A stretch of DNA of 64,000 bases from Polytrichum commune (GCA_950295325.1 OX485804.1:41714429-41778428), one strand, 5' to 3'; counted from the stretch's first letter, positions 22,601 to 33,771 are shown. The notes: a model not told the origin generated them from the sequence alone. A program made the numbers and translations.

Positions 22601-23903
22601 AAATCAGTGTTGACATGTATAATTAGAGGTTTGTGAGGAAGCTGAAAACCTGTATCTTTCGAATGAGATGGCTTTTCCTAATTTTACGAAATGTGATTCT
22701 CACGCTTTGGATCCGCAGGATGCCAAGTTCAGTGAGAAGGAGAATGATCAAGAGTGGGGAGAGAACCGGGGCGAAGAGCCCGAAGGCTTCGAATGGGAGG
22801 CTAATGGCATAGGGAAAAATCATTGTCACACCGCACACCACTGATTTGGACTTCACTGTCGAAGGTTACACCTTCAAAGCCCATTTGACCAAAGAGGTCC
22901 TAAATTCTAATCTTGACCCTCAATTGGAGTGCAACTCTATTCACTTAGAATTATTTTTCTAGTCTCGTTGGTCATACATCAATGAGCTTTGGGCGCAACT
23001 CATATTGAAAGATTTGATGATTGGTGGAATTTGCAAAATTTGATATACGTTGCTTTCTTCAGTGTCGCCATAGCCAAGTTTGCAAGTTTGGTGAGCCAAG
23101 GTAAAAGTTTATTGAGCCCTTACCTGTGCCTAAGATGGTGGAGCTTTGTCTTAAGGTCACCTTTGCCCACCAAATTTGCAAACTTAAGCTTAATTTTGAG
23201 AGTAGTCATTGATTTCGAGAGTTGTCCCTTCTGAAAGTTGTTCTGGTTTAATTTTCTAATGCTAGTGAAAAGAAGAACATGTTGTAAGTAGTTATTGGAC
23301 ACCTCAAATCTCGCACATCAAGTGATTTGCCTTCCAATGTTGTAAGCTTTTTGGATGTGATTTTCTTGTCTGTTGATCGTTGCAGTTGTTATGGGATGCT
23401 CACAAATCTGAAAAGGGACCTGAAGCCAAAGGAGCAATCATTGAGCCCTTTTTTTGAAAGCGTTGCTCGTTGTAAATAACCAAAGTGAGCAACTTAATCA
23501 AGCAAAGACACTTATACTATATCTTAGTCCTTAGTCAATTATTTCTCTATGGTCTTGAGTGGGCCGGACTGTGCTATTACCTCTGATAACCGTTGTCATA
23601 TGTGCAACTTCTTTTAGAGCAAGCTGCATTGCGCTTAAACCAATTATCAAGAACTGGCATGACTGGTGTCAAGATGGGCAATGGGAACGTTGAGTTTCCC
23701 CACCCTGGTTTTGAAACTGAACCCATCCACAAAGACTCAAACAAAATGTAAGTTGGGAACCTAGAAATGTATTCAAATGTGGCTTGTAGGTCTCGCATTA
23801 ATGTTCATTTCCAATATTTTATCCTGCTGTCTCACTGCTAGAATGAAATTGCTCTTGTGAATGCAGGTTGGAGGCAGCAGTCCAGAGACTAACTAGTCTT
23901 TGA

Positions 23904-25189
23904 TCAGTGCCTAAGCAACATTGGTTTCTACCGGACCTCCTTACGTGACTACCACAAATCCTAAGTGGCTTCGCCTACTAATGTCCAGTACCATTTGAGT
24001 GACATGCTTGGTATTTATTTACCTTTTTACAAAAATAATACATTAATCAAATGGATGTACATTTGAAGAGTTTCCTACATAATCCACATGTTGGAGGGCA
24101 TGTCACCATGGCAACCATTATAATAAATAGTGCGAGTTGTGACAATTATGAAGTTTGTAAAATTGGAGAGTCCAACCGCAAAGTTGACTTACTAAGAAAA
24201 GTTGGAAAACCTATCACGAGGAGGGCTAGAGATTTGTGGTGTCTACATGAACTCATCCATTATGTAGGTGAATATGCAGTGAATTATATTGTAGCCGATA
24301 AATTATTACAATATAATTTGTAGATGAATCGACTTCAGAAATGACATTAGAGGTCTAAATTAGTATGTAGTAAAGTCTACATGGAATGAATTGCTTCCTG
24401 AATCTAATAGAGAACTTGTTTTTACTAGAACCTCTTCATTGACAATAGATGAGTTTCCACAAACGCCCCAAATCCTAGGCTCATGAAGAGCTTTGGCTAC
24501 AATATACATGGTGTGGCCATTGGAGGGAATCATAAATCATCTCATATGGTTAGCAATCGTGAAAAGATTATTGTTTCATTGTTTTGGATTCATAAGTTGA
24601 GATATAGCAATTGTACTAGGTCAAGGTGAAAATTATGTTTCTCCTTGAATGATCAGATATCCCTTTTCAATTGTGCTAACTATTGGATCTATGGCAATGG
24701 AAATGTTTAGAACATGTGGTCCAATCTCATCATGATGCACATCCTTTTAGTGTATCGTAGACGTGCTAAAATCCAATAATACGGACACCTATATTTCAAT
24801 GGTATGTGGTTAGGCATGGATTTAAGATTGGATACTAGAAAAGACATGTGTTTAAATGAGATTGGACTACATGCTCATTATTCGGTTTCTTATCTCAATT
24901 GGGTCACCCATGTTTTAGTGGTAAGTGGTTTGGTGTGGCTCCAAGAACATGTACCAATATGGTACTTTTTTTTAAAGCATTTGATTGCTTGCTCAAAATA
25001 CGACAACCACTATAGATTCAATTGAGGGGATCTATACAACCACTTAATGAGCATAAGAATCTTCACTTTCATAACAAATTTAGATATTCACATGAACTCC
25101 GAAAACTAAGTGGACAATGGATACCGGTAGTCGGGAATAGTAACCATCTAAGACCCATCTATCTTGATCATCTTGCACTAACCACATGT
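23904..25189. other. Gene-free spacer with dispersed repeats
   Basis: No gene is recognised. The interval 24790-24870 matches the reverse complement of about 42345-42440, with shared phrases such as AAAGACATGTGTTTA and ATGGTTAG/GTGGTTAG. The part around 24500-24560 resembles 38930-38990 (GGAATCATAAATCATCTCAT against GGATCGTGAATCGTCTCAT). An open frame at 24051-24323 has no recognisable domain. Confidence 0.5.
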
Positions 25190-25193
25190 TTTA

Positions 25194-25595
25194 GGGCCGG
25201 TTCACACGGGGTCCCAAGTCCTAAGTCCCAAGTTACATGAGGTTAGTTCATTTAATCTCAACTGTTGAGAGCATGGAAGTTGGGACTTACTACTTCACAC
25301 GGGGTCCCACGTCTTAAGTCCCAACTATGACATGGATGCCTACATGGCAACACTTTAAAGAGGTGAGGCTTGGGACTTGTGTTACAAGTTGGGTTGAGCA
25401 AAAAGCTAGACCCAACTCTCAACCCAAGTCCCGCGAATACTTTTGCATAAAATAATCAAAATCCAACTTTAATCATATTTAACCATATTTTAATGTTTAC
25501 TCGAGACTCACAAGTTGGGACTTTACCTCCATGTTGGGACTTGCTAACATGAGTGGGACTTGGGACTTGGTACTTGGGACCTGTGCAAACTAGCC
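25194..25595. mobile_element. Tourist/Harbinger-like MITE, copy 1 (402 bp)
   Basis: The left end GGGCCGGTTCACACGGGGTC mirrors the right end (reverse complement GGCTAGTTTGCACAGGTCCC). Both arms continue in a CAAGTCC(T/C)AAGTCCCAAGT pattern. TTTA flanks both ends (25190-25193 and 25596-25599). Joining the flanks reproduces the uninterrupted sequence at 27101-27117 (CACATGTTTCATAT), which supports a real insertion. GGGCC termini with a T(T)TA-type duplication fit PIF/Harbinger MITEs. Confidence 0.8.
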
Positions 25596-25629
25596 TTTAT
25601 ATCACACAAGAAGTGGGGCACACACCTAA

Positions 25630-26739
25630 GGGCCGGTTTACACTATGGACCATGAAGTTGGACTAGGGCTCTGCAAGACAATTGATTGGCTCTTGAAGTT
25701 GTCCCGGGACAACTTCGGTATACACTAAGGAAAAAATGGCAGAGGGACCATGGAAGTTGAGGTCCCTAAAATATAATTCTTATGGCCTAATAAATGCACT
25801 GACATGGTCCAACGGGTTTTGCAGTGAGAGAGGCAAGAGAGGTGGTCTGGTAGGAAAAGGCAAGGGCCCATGTCATAGAAATGTCATTTCAAGAATGTTT
25901 TAATGAATCTACCTTTTATGTGCCTTAATTATATTATAGCCCATGAGACATACCAACACTGCCTTGCCCTACCCCTTAAACCGGCTTACATGTGTTTCAT
26001 CAAACAACGCGGGACATCTAGAACTCAAGAATTCAAGTGCAGATTTGTTTGTTTGGTCTACCAACTGCAATGTTTAAAATTTGGGGGCTTGTAATATACC
26101 GTTGGAAAGGTATTGAAAATACCTTTCCAACAGTATATTACATGCCCCAAAATGTTAAACAATACAGTTGAAAAACAAAAAACAAAAATCTGTAGTTGTT
26201 TAGTGACTGTAGATAAGGGTGGTCAAAAGAAGCGCAATGGGAAATCTTCTAACATTAATTATCAAAGAATTGAAAATTAGTGTTGAGCAAGGTAGGATGG
26301 TAACAAAATTAGATATAATCAAACACTAAATATATTATTAAGTGTAGTGACAACACAAGGTACATGTCACATGTACAAATTGAATCACTCATTTTCTTTT
26401 GTAAAAATTGTTGTGAGAAGATTTGCAAGCCACATCTTCGACACATTTAACAAGAAGTGAAGACATTGAAGCCCAAGAGAAGACAAGAGAATGATCAAAC
26501 TTGAATTTTTTTTCAAAATTGCCCTTTTTGGGCATGTATTAAGAAAATCAGCACCTTCACTTTTTGGTGCGTGGTCATTCTTCATGGTCCACACTTGGTT
26601 CACACTTAGTGAGGGACCCAAGGCTCTCAAAACTAATTTTTTATGAAGGCGGACCATGGAAGTCAGACCATGAAATCAGACCATTGACAAAGGCCATCTT
26701 CCATGGTCCGACTTCATGGTCCATAGTGTAAACCAGCCC
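25630..26739. mobile_element. Tourist/Harbinger-like element, copy 2 (1110 bp)
   Basis: The ends are inverted repeats: GGGCCGGTTTACACTATGGA at 25630, and the reverse complement GGGCTGGTTTACACTATGGA finishing at 26739. The similarity continues through CCATGAAGT(T/C)GGA. TAA occurs on both sides (25627-25629 and 26740-26742). Removing the element plus one TAA yields CACACCTAAAGTGTATGCTC, which corresponds to the empty paralogous site near 27427-27452. No transposase is visible. The centre holds a near-perfect hairpin at 26062-26170. Confidence 0.85.
26062..26170. repeat. Near-perfect 109-nt hairpin
   Basis: Arms of about 53 bases face each other across a 3-base loop (GAA at 26115-26117). The inner stem AATATACNGTTGGAAAGGTATT is almost perfect and the outer stem through TGGGG and CAACTG has a few mismatches. 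It lies in the middle of the Tourist-like element at 25630-26739. A transcript would fold tightly, like a small-RNA precursor. Confidence 0.85.
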
Positions 26740-26749
26740 TAAAGTGTAT

Positions 26750-27480
26750 GCTCAAGGCCAGCTTCTACTTATATCACTCGATATAAAATATCATTAGGTG
26801 TTTGATTAAGAATCGGAGTGATCACATAAGGGCCCACACACATTATTAGGTACAACCTTGAAGCATTCAATTCAACACCGCAAGAAGGCATCAAACGAGT
26901 GTACGAGTACGGTTGGCACGAGCCTCTCGTTTTAGGAGGAGGAGGGATTGTAGCTTAATTAAAATTGGAGCATTTGGCAAATTGCTTGAGTTGTAGGGGG
27001 TTCATTAAATGCGTGTTCCATATTCTAAGAGAAGTGGACTAAGTCAGGAAAGGTTACCATTTAAGGCCATTTACCTCAATCATCTTGCACTAATCACATG
27101 TTTCATATACCACTCGATATAAAATATCAGCGGGTGTCGGATTAAGCATTGGAGTGACCATATAAGGCCCACACACATGCTATTAGATACAACCTCGAAG
27201 CATTCAACTCAAAACCACAAAAAGGTAGTACAAGCACGGTGAACGCAAGCCTCTCGATTTAGGAGGAGGGGGGTTTGTAGCCTAACTAAAATCTTAGCAT
27301 TTGGCGAGTGGTTGAGTAGGGGTTCATTAAATGCTTGTTCCATAAGTGAGCTAGTCGGGGAGAGTAACCATTTAAGAGCCAATTACCTCAATCATCTTGC
27401 ACTAGTGGTTAGTTTCATATCCTATGAGAAATGGGTACACAACTAAAAGTGCGTGTTCAAGGCCTGCAACTTATGTCTTA
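26750..27480. repeat. About 310-bp tandem repeat units hosting the Tourist insertions
   Basis: The phrase CACTCGATATAAAATATCA occurs near 26777 and 27111. CCATTTA(A)GG/AGCC.ATTACCTCAATCATCTTGCACTA occurs near 27057 and 27368, with a relative at 25148. GGCCCACACACAT..TATTAG.TACAACCT.GAAGCATTCAA also recurs. The units form a diverged direct repeat array, and the two MITEs at 25194 and 25630 are inserted in its first copy. Confidence 0.75.
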
Positions 27481-27730
27481 GGGTCAATGCACACACAAGA
27501 ATGAAGGCATGTGATCATTGCATTCTAAGATCTTTCATTGGTCGAAAAGACCAAGATTGTCCAAGTTCACTTTGCACTAGAATGTGAAAGTCCAATTGCC
27601 AAGTGATTTTGCATCCAAATTCCAATCATACATGACATTATTTCATCACAAGTAGCTGACAAGAGAAGGTAAGGTTTTTGGCCAATGGATGAACTCATTC
27701 ATCATCCATGACAATACTACTACACTTATA

Positions 27731-28314
27731 GTAATCTCCCACTTAAGTACGCACTTTGAACTAGAGCCATTGGTGCGCACTTAGTTGGTAGGTGCGTACT
27801 TTTATTCATATCATTTTCTGGACCCCCTGATTTGATGGATCTCAACGGAAAACGGTTGAAACTTGAGGTAACCCGCTTGACAAAAGCCCAACAATATGAT
27901 GGAGGACGTTGATGAAGTTCTAGAAACGATGTGAATTGAAGAAGAACCACCTTTCAATGACGAAATTAAAGCCAACCTAGCGAGACATTTGCTCAATCAG
28001 AAAGTGCTACTGACTTCAAATTCTTTGAATCTCTACACAACATTGTCCTCGACATTCACAACCAATTGCTTTGCTCCGATGTTCAAACAAAAGCTGGACA
28101 GATGTATGATGAACTACGATGATTGTTTGAGACATTTTAGCAAAAATTAACAAACTGACATTGAATGTCAAGCGTAAAAAATTCATGCATTCATGGCAAA
28201 TGACTTTGCATGACGTGTTCGAACAATAAAGAATGAACCTTGATTTTTGTCCAAAAATTTACGCACTTAATTGGGATGCGTACTTAGACGGGTGCGTACT
28301 TAAGCGGGAGATTT
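27731..28314. mobile_element. TIR element with CTCCC..CTTAAGTACGCAC ends
   Basis: The left end GTAATCTCCCACTTAAGTAC (27731, continuing GCAC) and the right end finishing at 28314 are inverted copies with two mismatches. TATA flanks both, consistent with a TA target duplication. Short subterminal copies of GTGCGTACTT repeat inside both ends. Interior frames are broken, although a segment near 28012-28120 reads as a short open stretch. I infer a Tc1/mariner-type non-autonomous element. Confidence 0.75.
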
Positions 28315-28319
28315 CTATA

Positions 28320-30128
28320 TACATAAGAAGTCTAATGAGAAAAATTACCATAGGGACATAAAATACTAGATGACACTAGATATCATATTTAGTGTAGTTC
28401 TATGCCTAGAGTGACAACTATCTGTAGCACTTGCAGGGGCCACAGTTGTTAAAACTTCGTTTGGAGCCGCTAAGCCATTTCTAAGAAGCATAAATTGGGA
28501 GATGTTTGTCCATTATAAGAAATTTTGAGTCTTAGAAGTGAAATTCAACAGCTAGGGCGTCTGGATGGTGACCCCTATTATAGAAAGAATGCATCTAAGA
28601 ACTTCTCACACTCACATTCAAAAGTGCCAACCTTCTCTAAATCAGACACAACTTGTATCAATGGATTCGTATCGACGCCCTCTTTTCAATCAAGTCTCTC
28701 CTTTTGTGCAAGAACGAATCATCCATTCCTTTTAAAGTATTCTACGAACAACTGTTCCAAAAGGGAGAGGCCACCCTGGGGTTCTATGCAAGGTTAGCAC
28801 AGAGTCATGCATTGAATAATGGGTACTAGGCAAACAATACAACAATCAGAGCTTGCAGCTGGCTCCTGCAATTCAATGTTTTGAGGTTAAAACAGAGTGT
28901 GTTTGCGGGATTAATTTCCTCCTTAAGTTCTCTGCATTGATGTGCACTGATAATTTCGGCTCCTGTACAATTATGGGCGAGAACTTTGCCTTGGATTCCC
29001 AGGTCACATGATACTGTGTTGCCAAGCGTATTGACTGGGCCTCCAGCTACTAACTTACATGCAGTCTTCCTCCAACCAATTTTCGCCTTCCAACAATGAT
29101 AGTGTCCTGAAGAAGCTCTTCATGAGATTGTAAATGGTGGAGCCCAGGAGCCTTGCCAAAACATTATGGAATTGCCTCACCGCCGTATCGAGGTGTCCTC
29201 TCCTTCAGTGTGCGGGGAGATTTTTGGGGCCTAATCAGTCAAAATCCTAGTGTTTCGAAGTCCAACGAGTTACATGTTGTAATCTTTCGGCTTTTCTTTA
29301 CTAAATTGGGGAATATTCCATTGATTTCTACAAATATGATGGGTGATTTTCTGGAAGTCTTGAACTTCGACCGGTTATTCCTCAAACTCAACCGGATTAT
29401 CTGTAACTATAGCTTTTGGTTCTCCCCGTTCATTGTTCTCTTTCTCATCACAATTGAAGTGGAGTTCAGCTGCTACTTCATCTTTGTGCTTGGGGCAATG
29501 ACACAGTTAGTTAATGAGGTGAAACCAAGACGCATCAATTGCCGGTTAAGAACTATTTTCAAGCCCCCTTGCGGGTACCTGCAAGAGCGCCCCATAATTT
29601 CTAGAAGGTTCGCCCTAGGCTTGGACCTCACAAGCTCATGCAGAGGCCACACACATACAATGACACTAGTTTCGGGACAGATTTTGGTAAGCCAGGGTAA
29701 GAGAACTTCGGCTTTGACATGTGCCTAACTTCAAGGAGCTTGGTTTCAAAGTTGGTCACTACAAACGTCTGTTTCCAACTCGGATTCAAGAGTCACGGCG
29801 GTTTTGCAAGGCTTGAAAGTGTTTTGAAACCGGAACTTTTGAATGTGTGATGGCTCCCTTTCAACCTAATTTGCATCTCTGATGAGGGGATTGTTTCCCT
29901 TAGAGCGAACATGCGTCCCTTTCCTCAACAAGAGCAAACATAGGGATGCAATTACATGGACGAGAAGTGCCCATATATGTATACGCAAGGGCAGGCAAGA
30001 AAGTATTATAATTTATGAAAAATAAGCATCGAGGGCTGCATTCATATTTGGACGCATTCTTACCTTCCTGGCCCTTTTGGCTAGGACTAAGTGTGGTGTC
30101 TGTTCCTGTCAGTTTAATATTTGATACA
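28320..30128. other. Moderately GC-rich interval with unrecognised open frames
   Basis: Between about 28500 and 29900 base composition rises and longer open frames appear, notably 29153-29728 (191 codons) and 28525-28797. Reading around 28870-29000 gives a Cys-rich stretch (CFEVKTECVCGINFL). I cannot match any of this to a known protein and see no convincing set of splice sites. It may be a decayed gene or repeat-borne sequence. Confidence 0.4.
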
Positions 30129-30129
30129 A

Positions 30130-30713
30130 GGCTTAAGTTGTTTAACTCACGGACCATGAAGTCGTTTCTTGCTCCTTTTAAATATATATGTGATTGGTTG
30201 TTGAACTCGTTTGTAGGGCCACTTTAATTTACATCAAGAAAAAAAATGCAAGAGTGATCATGGAACTTGAGATCCCCAAGAGGCCGATTACCACTGTCAT
30301 GATCCAAGGGGTTTTGCATTGAGAGAGGCAAAAGAGGTTTTCTCGTTGTAAATGTCAGGGGACCATGATAAAGAAATGTAGTTCTGATAAACTTTCATTG
30401 CTTATGTTTTTTTATTTTTGTATGTTTTGCCAAACATTTTCATAGTTACAAGGAAAGAAGGGAAGAAGGGAAGAAGGTCAAACATGAAGAGAATTCCTAA
30501 AATTGTCCTTTTGAACACATATTGAAAGAGAAAAATTAGCACATCCATGTTCCGGTGCAGGGTCACTTCTCTTGGTCCACGTTCGATTTACACCTACTCA
30601 AGGGCCCAAAAGCTTCAAAAATACATTTCTTCAAAAACCAGACCATGGAAGTGTGACCATGGAAAAACGCCCTGATAGCGGACAACTTCATGGTCCATGT
30701 TGTAGACATGCCC
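30130..30713. mobile_element. Degenerate relative of the Tourist-like element
   Basis: GGACCATGAAGTCG near 30151 and its inverted counterpart CAACTTCATGGTCC near 30683 match the subterminal parts of the element at 25630-26739. Interior phrases such as GGTTTTGCANTGAGAGAGGCA and CCATGGAAGTGTGACCATGG are also shared. The outermost ends are eroded, so the borders are approximate. Within this window the family therefore has at least two copies. Confidence 0.7.
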
Positions 30714-31548
30714 GTGTCGACTCTCTTGATAATATTTGCACTACATCCAAGGCAGGATGGCACCGGCCTACTCCATCTCGCGAACCCCTCAAAAGATCTC
30801 CAACATGCATTCCACGTTTAGCATGTCACTCCAGGGTCCCCCTTGTGGCCATGGTGTTTCGGCAACTCCTCATGGAAAGGTGTGCGACAAGTAGGAGGGT
30901 TGGTTCCCCACCTACGAATTCAGAGCTATGCGGCATGGGGAGCTAACGTATGGTGGAATGCGAAGGGTTAGCGCTCGCAACCCTTGCTAGAATCGAAAAA
31001 TGGCCAAGATAGTTAAGGGTAGCTAGCAAGGGTTGCGACAATATGCTTGCCGTTTGTACACATAGGTTATACTATGTTCTCCACTTGGATTTTTATTTAC
31101 TGGCAGACCATGTAACATAGAATCCATTGTGTCTATTGTGTCCTTAATTTTAGGTCTCCAAAGTGGGGCACAATCCTAAACATGTGCACCTAGTTTACAT
31201 CCCACTTGCACACAACAATTGGTTGGTATTTATGAACGTTAAGGACCCTTCCGCAAGTTGAGGAGCCACCTTGTGCACTTCAATGTTGGACAAACAAGGA
31301 TATCCAACCACTGCGACGTTGGACGACTCTCAAAACATAATAATATCTAAGACCAAGTTCCCTCTTCATCACAAATCTTGGCTTGCGAATGGTGACAATT
31401 TGACTTGTGTATGATGAGTCATGACCTTCTACCAGAACACCTTACCCAAATGTTGGTTGCCTTGAAAGCTTTTTTTGCTCACACATGTGAGGTTGATTTT
31501 TGAAAGAGAGACCAAAGATGTGCAACACTATGTTATTGAGCATAGTAA
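30714..31548. other. Spacer without recognised gene
   Basis: Nothing is recognised. A short GC-richer patch at 30720-30960 has one open frame continuing from the MITE relic; it shares no domain I know. Confidence 0.5.
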
Positions 31549-31558
31549 GGTATGCTGC

Positions 31559-32174
31559 AGAGCCCAACATTTTCCTTTTTAATTGCACCCATACCCAGAC
31601 CATGCCCATCAGCAGTGACCGATGCCCACCCATGTCCACCCATAGCATGACATGTGCGCACCCATGCCCACACATAGCATGACATGTGCCCACCCACGCC
31701 CCACCCATGCCCACCCATGCTATTCAAATTGCGCCCATGTATTCAAAAATTGTGTAATGTGTATTGTGTAATTGTGTAATGTGTCTTGTATGATTGTGTA
31801 ATTGTGCCCCACCCATGCCCACCCATTATAATATCAAACCCATGCCCACCCATGAACAATAATATCGCAGTCATGCCCATCCATGCCCACCCATGAACAA
31901 TAATATCGCAGTCATGCCCATCCATGCCCACCCATGAACAATAATATCGCAGTCATGCCCATCCATGCCCACCCATGAACAATAATATCGCAGTCATGCC
32001 CATCCATGCCCACCCATGAACAATAATATCGTAGTCATGCCCATCCATGCCCACCCATGAACAATAATATCGCAGCCATGCCCACCCATGCCCACCCATG
32101 AACAATAATATTGCACCCATGCCCACCCAAAACCCATGGGCATGGGTGGGTATGGGCACCCAATGTAGGGCTCT
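31559..32174. mobile_element. 616-bp TIR element with 10-bp target duplication and internal minisatellite
   Basis: The left end AGAGCCCAACATT starts at 31559. The right end, read in reverse, is AGAGCCCTACATT, finishing at 32174. Similarity continues inward into GCCCATACCCA.. text. The flanks are a perfect 10-bp direct duplication, GGTATGCTGC, at 31549-31558 and 32175-32184. Almost the whole interior is built from CCCACCCATG phrases, including the 41-bp minisatellite. Short TIRs with 9-11-bp duplications suggest a MULE-like non-autonomous element. No transposase is present. Confidence 0.82.
31855..32130. repeat. 41-bp minisatellite, about 6.5 copies
   Basis: Units begin AACAATAATATCGCAGTCAT at 31855, 31896, 31937, 31978, 32019, 32060 and 32101, an exact 41-bp period with few changes. 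Each ends in CCATGCCCACCCATG. Because 41 is not a multiple of three, the minus-strand frames built from Met-Gly-Gly-His-Gly-Trp units are by-products. Right after it, 32116-32160 forms an imperfect palindrome around ACCCATGGGCATGGGT. Confidence 0.95.
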
Positions 32175-32184
32175 GGTATGCTGC

Positions 32185-33635
32185 CATATTATAGAGAACT
32201 ACCCTAAACATTGTATTTAGTGTCACCTGTTTTATTTGTCTTGCTCAATATAAAATGTAAATCGCCCATGTAGTTTCACGACACTCAATGTAACCCTAAT
32301 GTTATTTGTCACTTCTCATATAAAATTTAGGGCATCATTGATTTGCAATTACTGCCACTTAATAGATGATTTTCATCCAAAACATAATCACCCATGACAA
32401 TATTACATTCCCATGGAGGGTGGTGGACTCTTCAAACAACGTATGAACTAACGTGAGTGTAAGAAGGGTATTACTTACGGCATTAATGTACATAGTATAT
32501 GTAAGGGAGATGTATTGTTTTTCTTGTGTACATTTAGAAAGGCTATTAAGAATTTTGAAGTCAAGGTGAATGTACAAAAGCGGGCTTTAAGGTTTAGAGA
32601 GAGAATTGACAATAGTTGTGTCAGTTTCATCCAATTCATGTCTTCATATGTTATTGTCATATGGCAATGTCCTCAATGACTATCTTGTCGATTCTTGTTA
32701 AGGTCTGCATTTGGATTCTAGGTTTTACAAATTGGAGGCTCTTGGATCGCTCATGTGCTCTCTTGAGTTATCCTCTTGAATTGTGGCTAAGTTATTGTGC
32801 TCTCGCCTTTGTTTTTTTGATGCAATTATTGAGTTAAATGCTATGGAGAAAAAATGTTTAACAACTTTCTCATTGGAAAGTGAAAATGGGTTGTGTAAGT
32901 AATAAAGGCCTATTTAATTCGAGATTTTGGTTTTGTATATGTAGGGAAGGCATTTGTCACATTAAATTCAAAAGCTTAGTATAAATACATGAGTCTATTT
33001 TCTAGCATACTTTCAATACATATACATTTTGTTTTCATAATAAACTTGTCGTATGTTGGAAGTTTAATGTCATAGTGACCCATGCACGTCATTTAGGCTT
33101 CCAATGAGGAGTCCACACTCAGGGATTCCATGACATAATTATTAGGATGCAAGAATACCAAACTTTGTTTCAATAATTGACATAGATCTTGCAGACATTG
33201 CAATCTTCCATGACAATACTTGTGAACTTATTCATAGAAAATGTCATTAAGAAAGGTACCATAGTGACATAAAATACCATAGTGACATTCAATACAATAG
33301 TTAGTGTACATCTTGAGCAATATTATCATTTACATGCTTCTATGTTTCTTCAAGAAACATTTACCGTAAATATAAAAAAATGGATTGAGTCTCCGGATTT
33401 ATTTCATATATTTTGAGACATTATATGAATTACTTTCGAGTTTTTAAAGCGTTATGTTAGGTTGGTCTATGATGGGTCCAATGACACCTCATGTTAGATT
33501 TCCAATAGACCCATTCATAGAGAGTAATGATTCTCCACCTCTAAGTTTATCTATAAACAATCATCACGTGTCTTCAAGGAACCGACACCTAGTGAGCTTA
33601 CTACACACTAACTTGGCTTTAAATACCCTCACATC
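32185..33635. other. Gene-free AT-rich spacer
   Basis: I see nothing beyond short, overlapping open frames on both strands. No domain, RNA gene or clear repeat is recognised. Confidence 0.55.
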
Positions 33636-33771
33636 GTAAAACTCTCGTTCCGTGGGCGCTCAAAATATGACTATGAGATGTTGGGAGTTTTGTTTGTATC
33701 GGAGTCTCCATGGGTGTCGTTTTGAGCATCTTGTTGTTATATTTTGAGGGCCCATGGAACGAGAGTTTTAC
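33636..33771. repeat. 136-bp foldback
   Basis: GTAAAACTCTCGTTCCGTGG at 33636 and its reverse complement finishing at 33771 pair with about three mismatches over the first 33 bases. Weaker pairing continues (AATATGACTATGAGATG against AATATAACAACAAGATG), leaving a loop of roughly 30-40 bases. No clear target duplication is visible. It is a foldback MITE or a hairpin locus. Confidence 0.8.

Larger units (their letters stand above)
18981..23903 (+). pseudogene. Multi-exon gene with FEGW (tocopherol-cyclase-like) segment, disrupted
   Basis: Phase-consistent exons are 18981-19032, 19166-19269, 19506-19559 (GC donor), 19811-19834, 20045-20128, 20371-20496, 21335-21907, about 22719-22960, about 23618-23747 and 23867-23903 (stop TGA). 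The start MEGSRVDDDVPD is chosen because an in-frame TGA precedes it. The first six exons are not recognised. The long exon holds PSFEGWFIRLWDPKMEFSAA and SQVTLLFAPG; an FEGW followed by such strands recalls tocopherol cyclase/AttH-like folds. A later GATHIERFDDWW fits the same fold loosely. TAG at 21473-21475 interrupts that exon and one extra A near 22815-22819 shifts frame. It may be a recent pseudogene, or the stop may be avoided by splicing. Confidence 0.6.

Noticed and set aside
29153..29728. 191-codon frame as a gene
   Set aside because: No recognisable domain, no consistent splice context, and internal mixing of hydrophobic and basic stretches without family features. It is noted only as an unrecognised open frame.
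31855..32130. CRISPR array
   Set aside because: The 41-bp units are joined head to tail without unique spacers, and the host is a plant nucleus.
31533..32226. Minus-strand frames rich in Met-Gly-Gly-His-Gly-Trp as a gene
   Set aside because: They are translations of the CCCACCCATG minisatellite, and the 41-bp period breaks any single frame.
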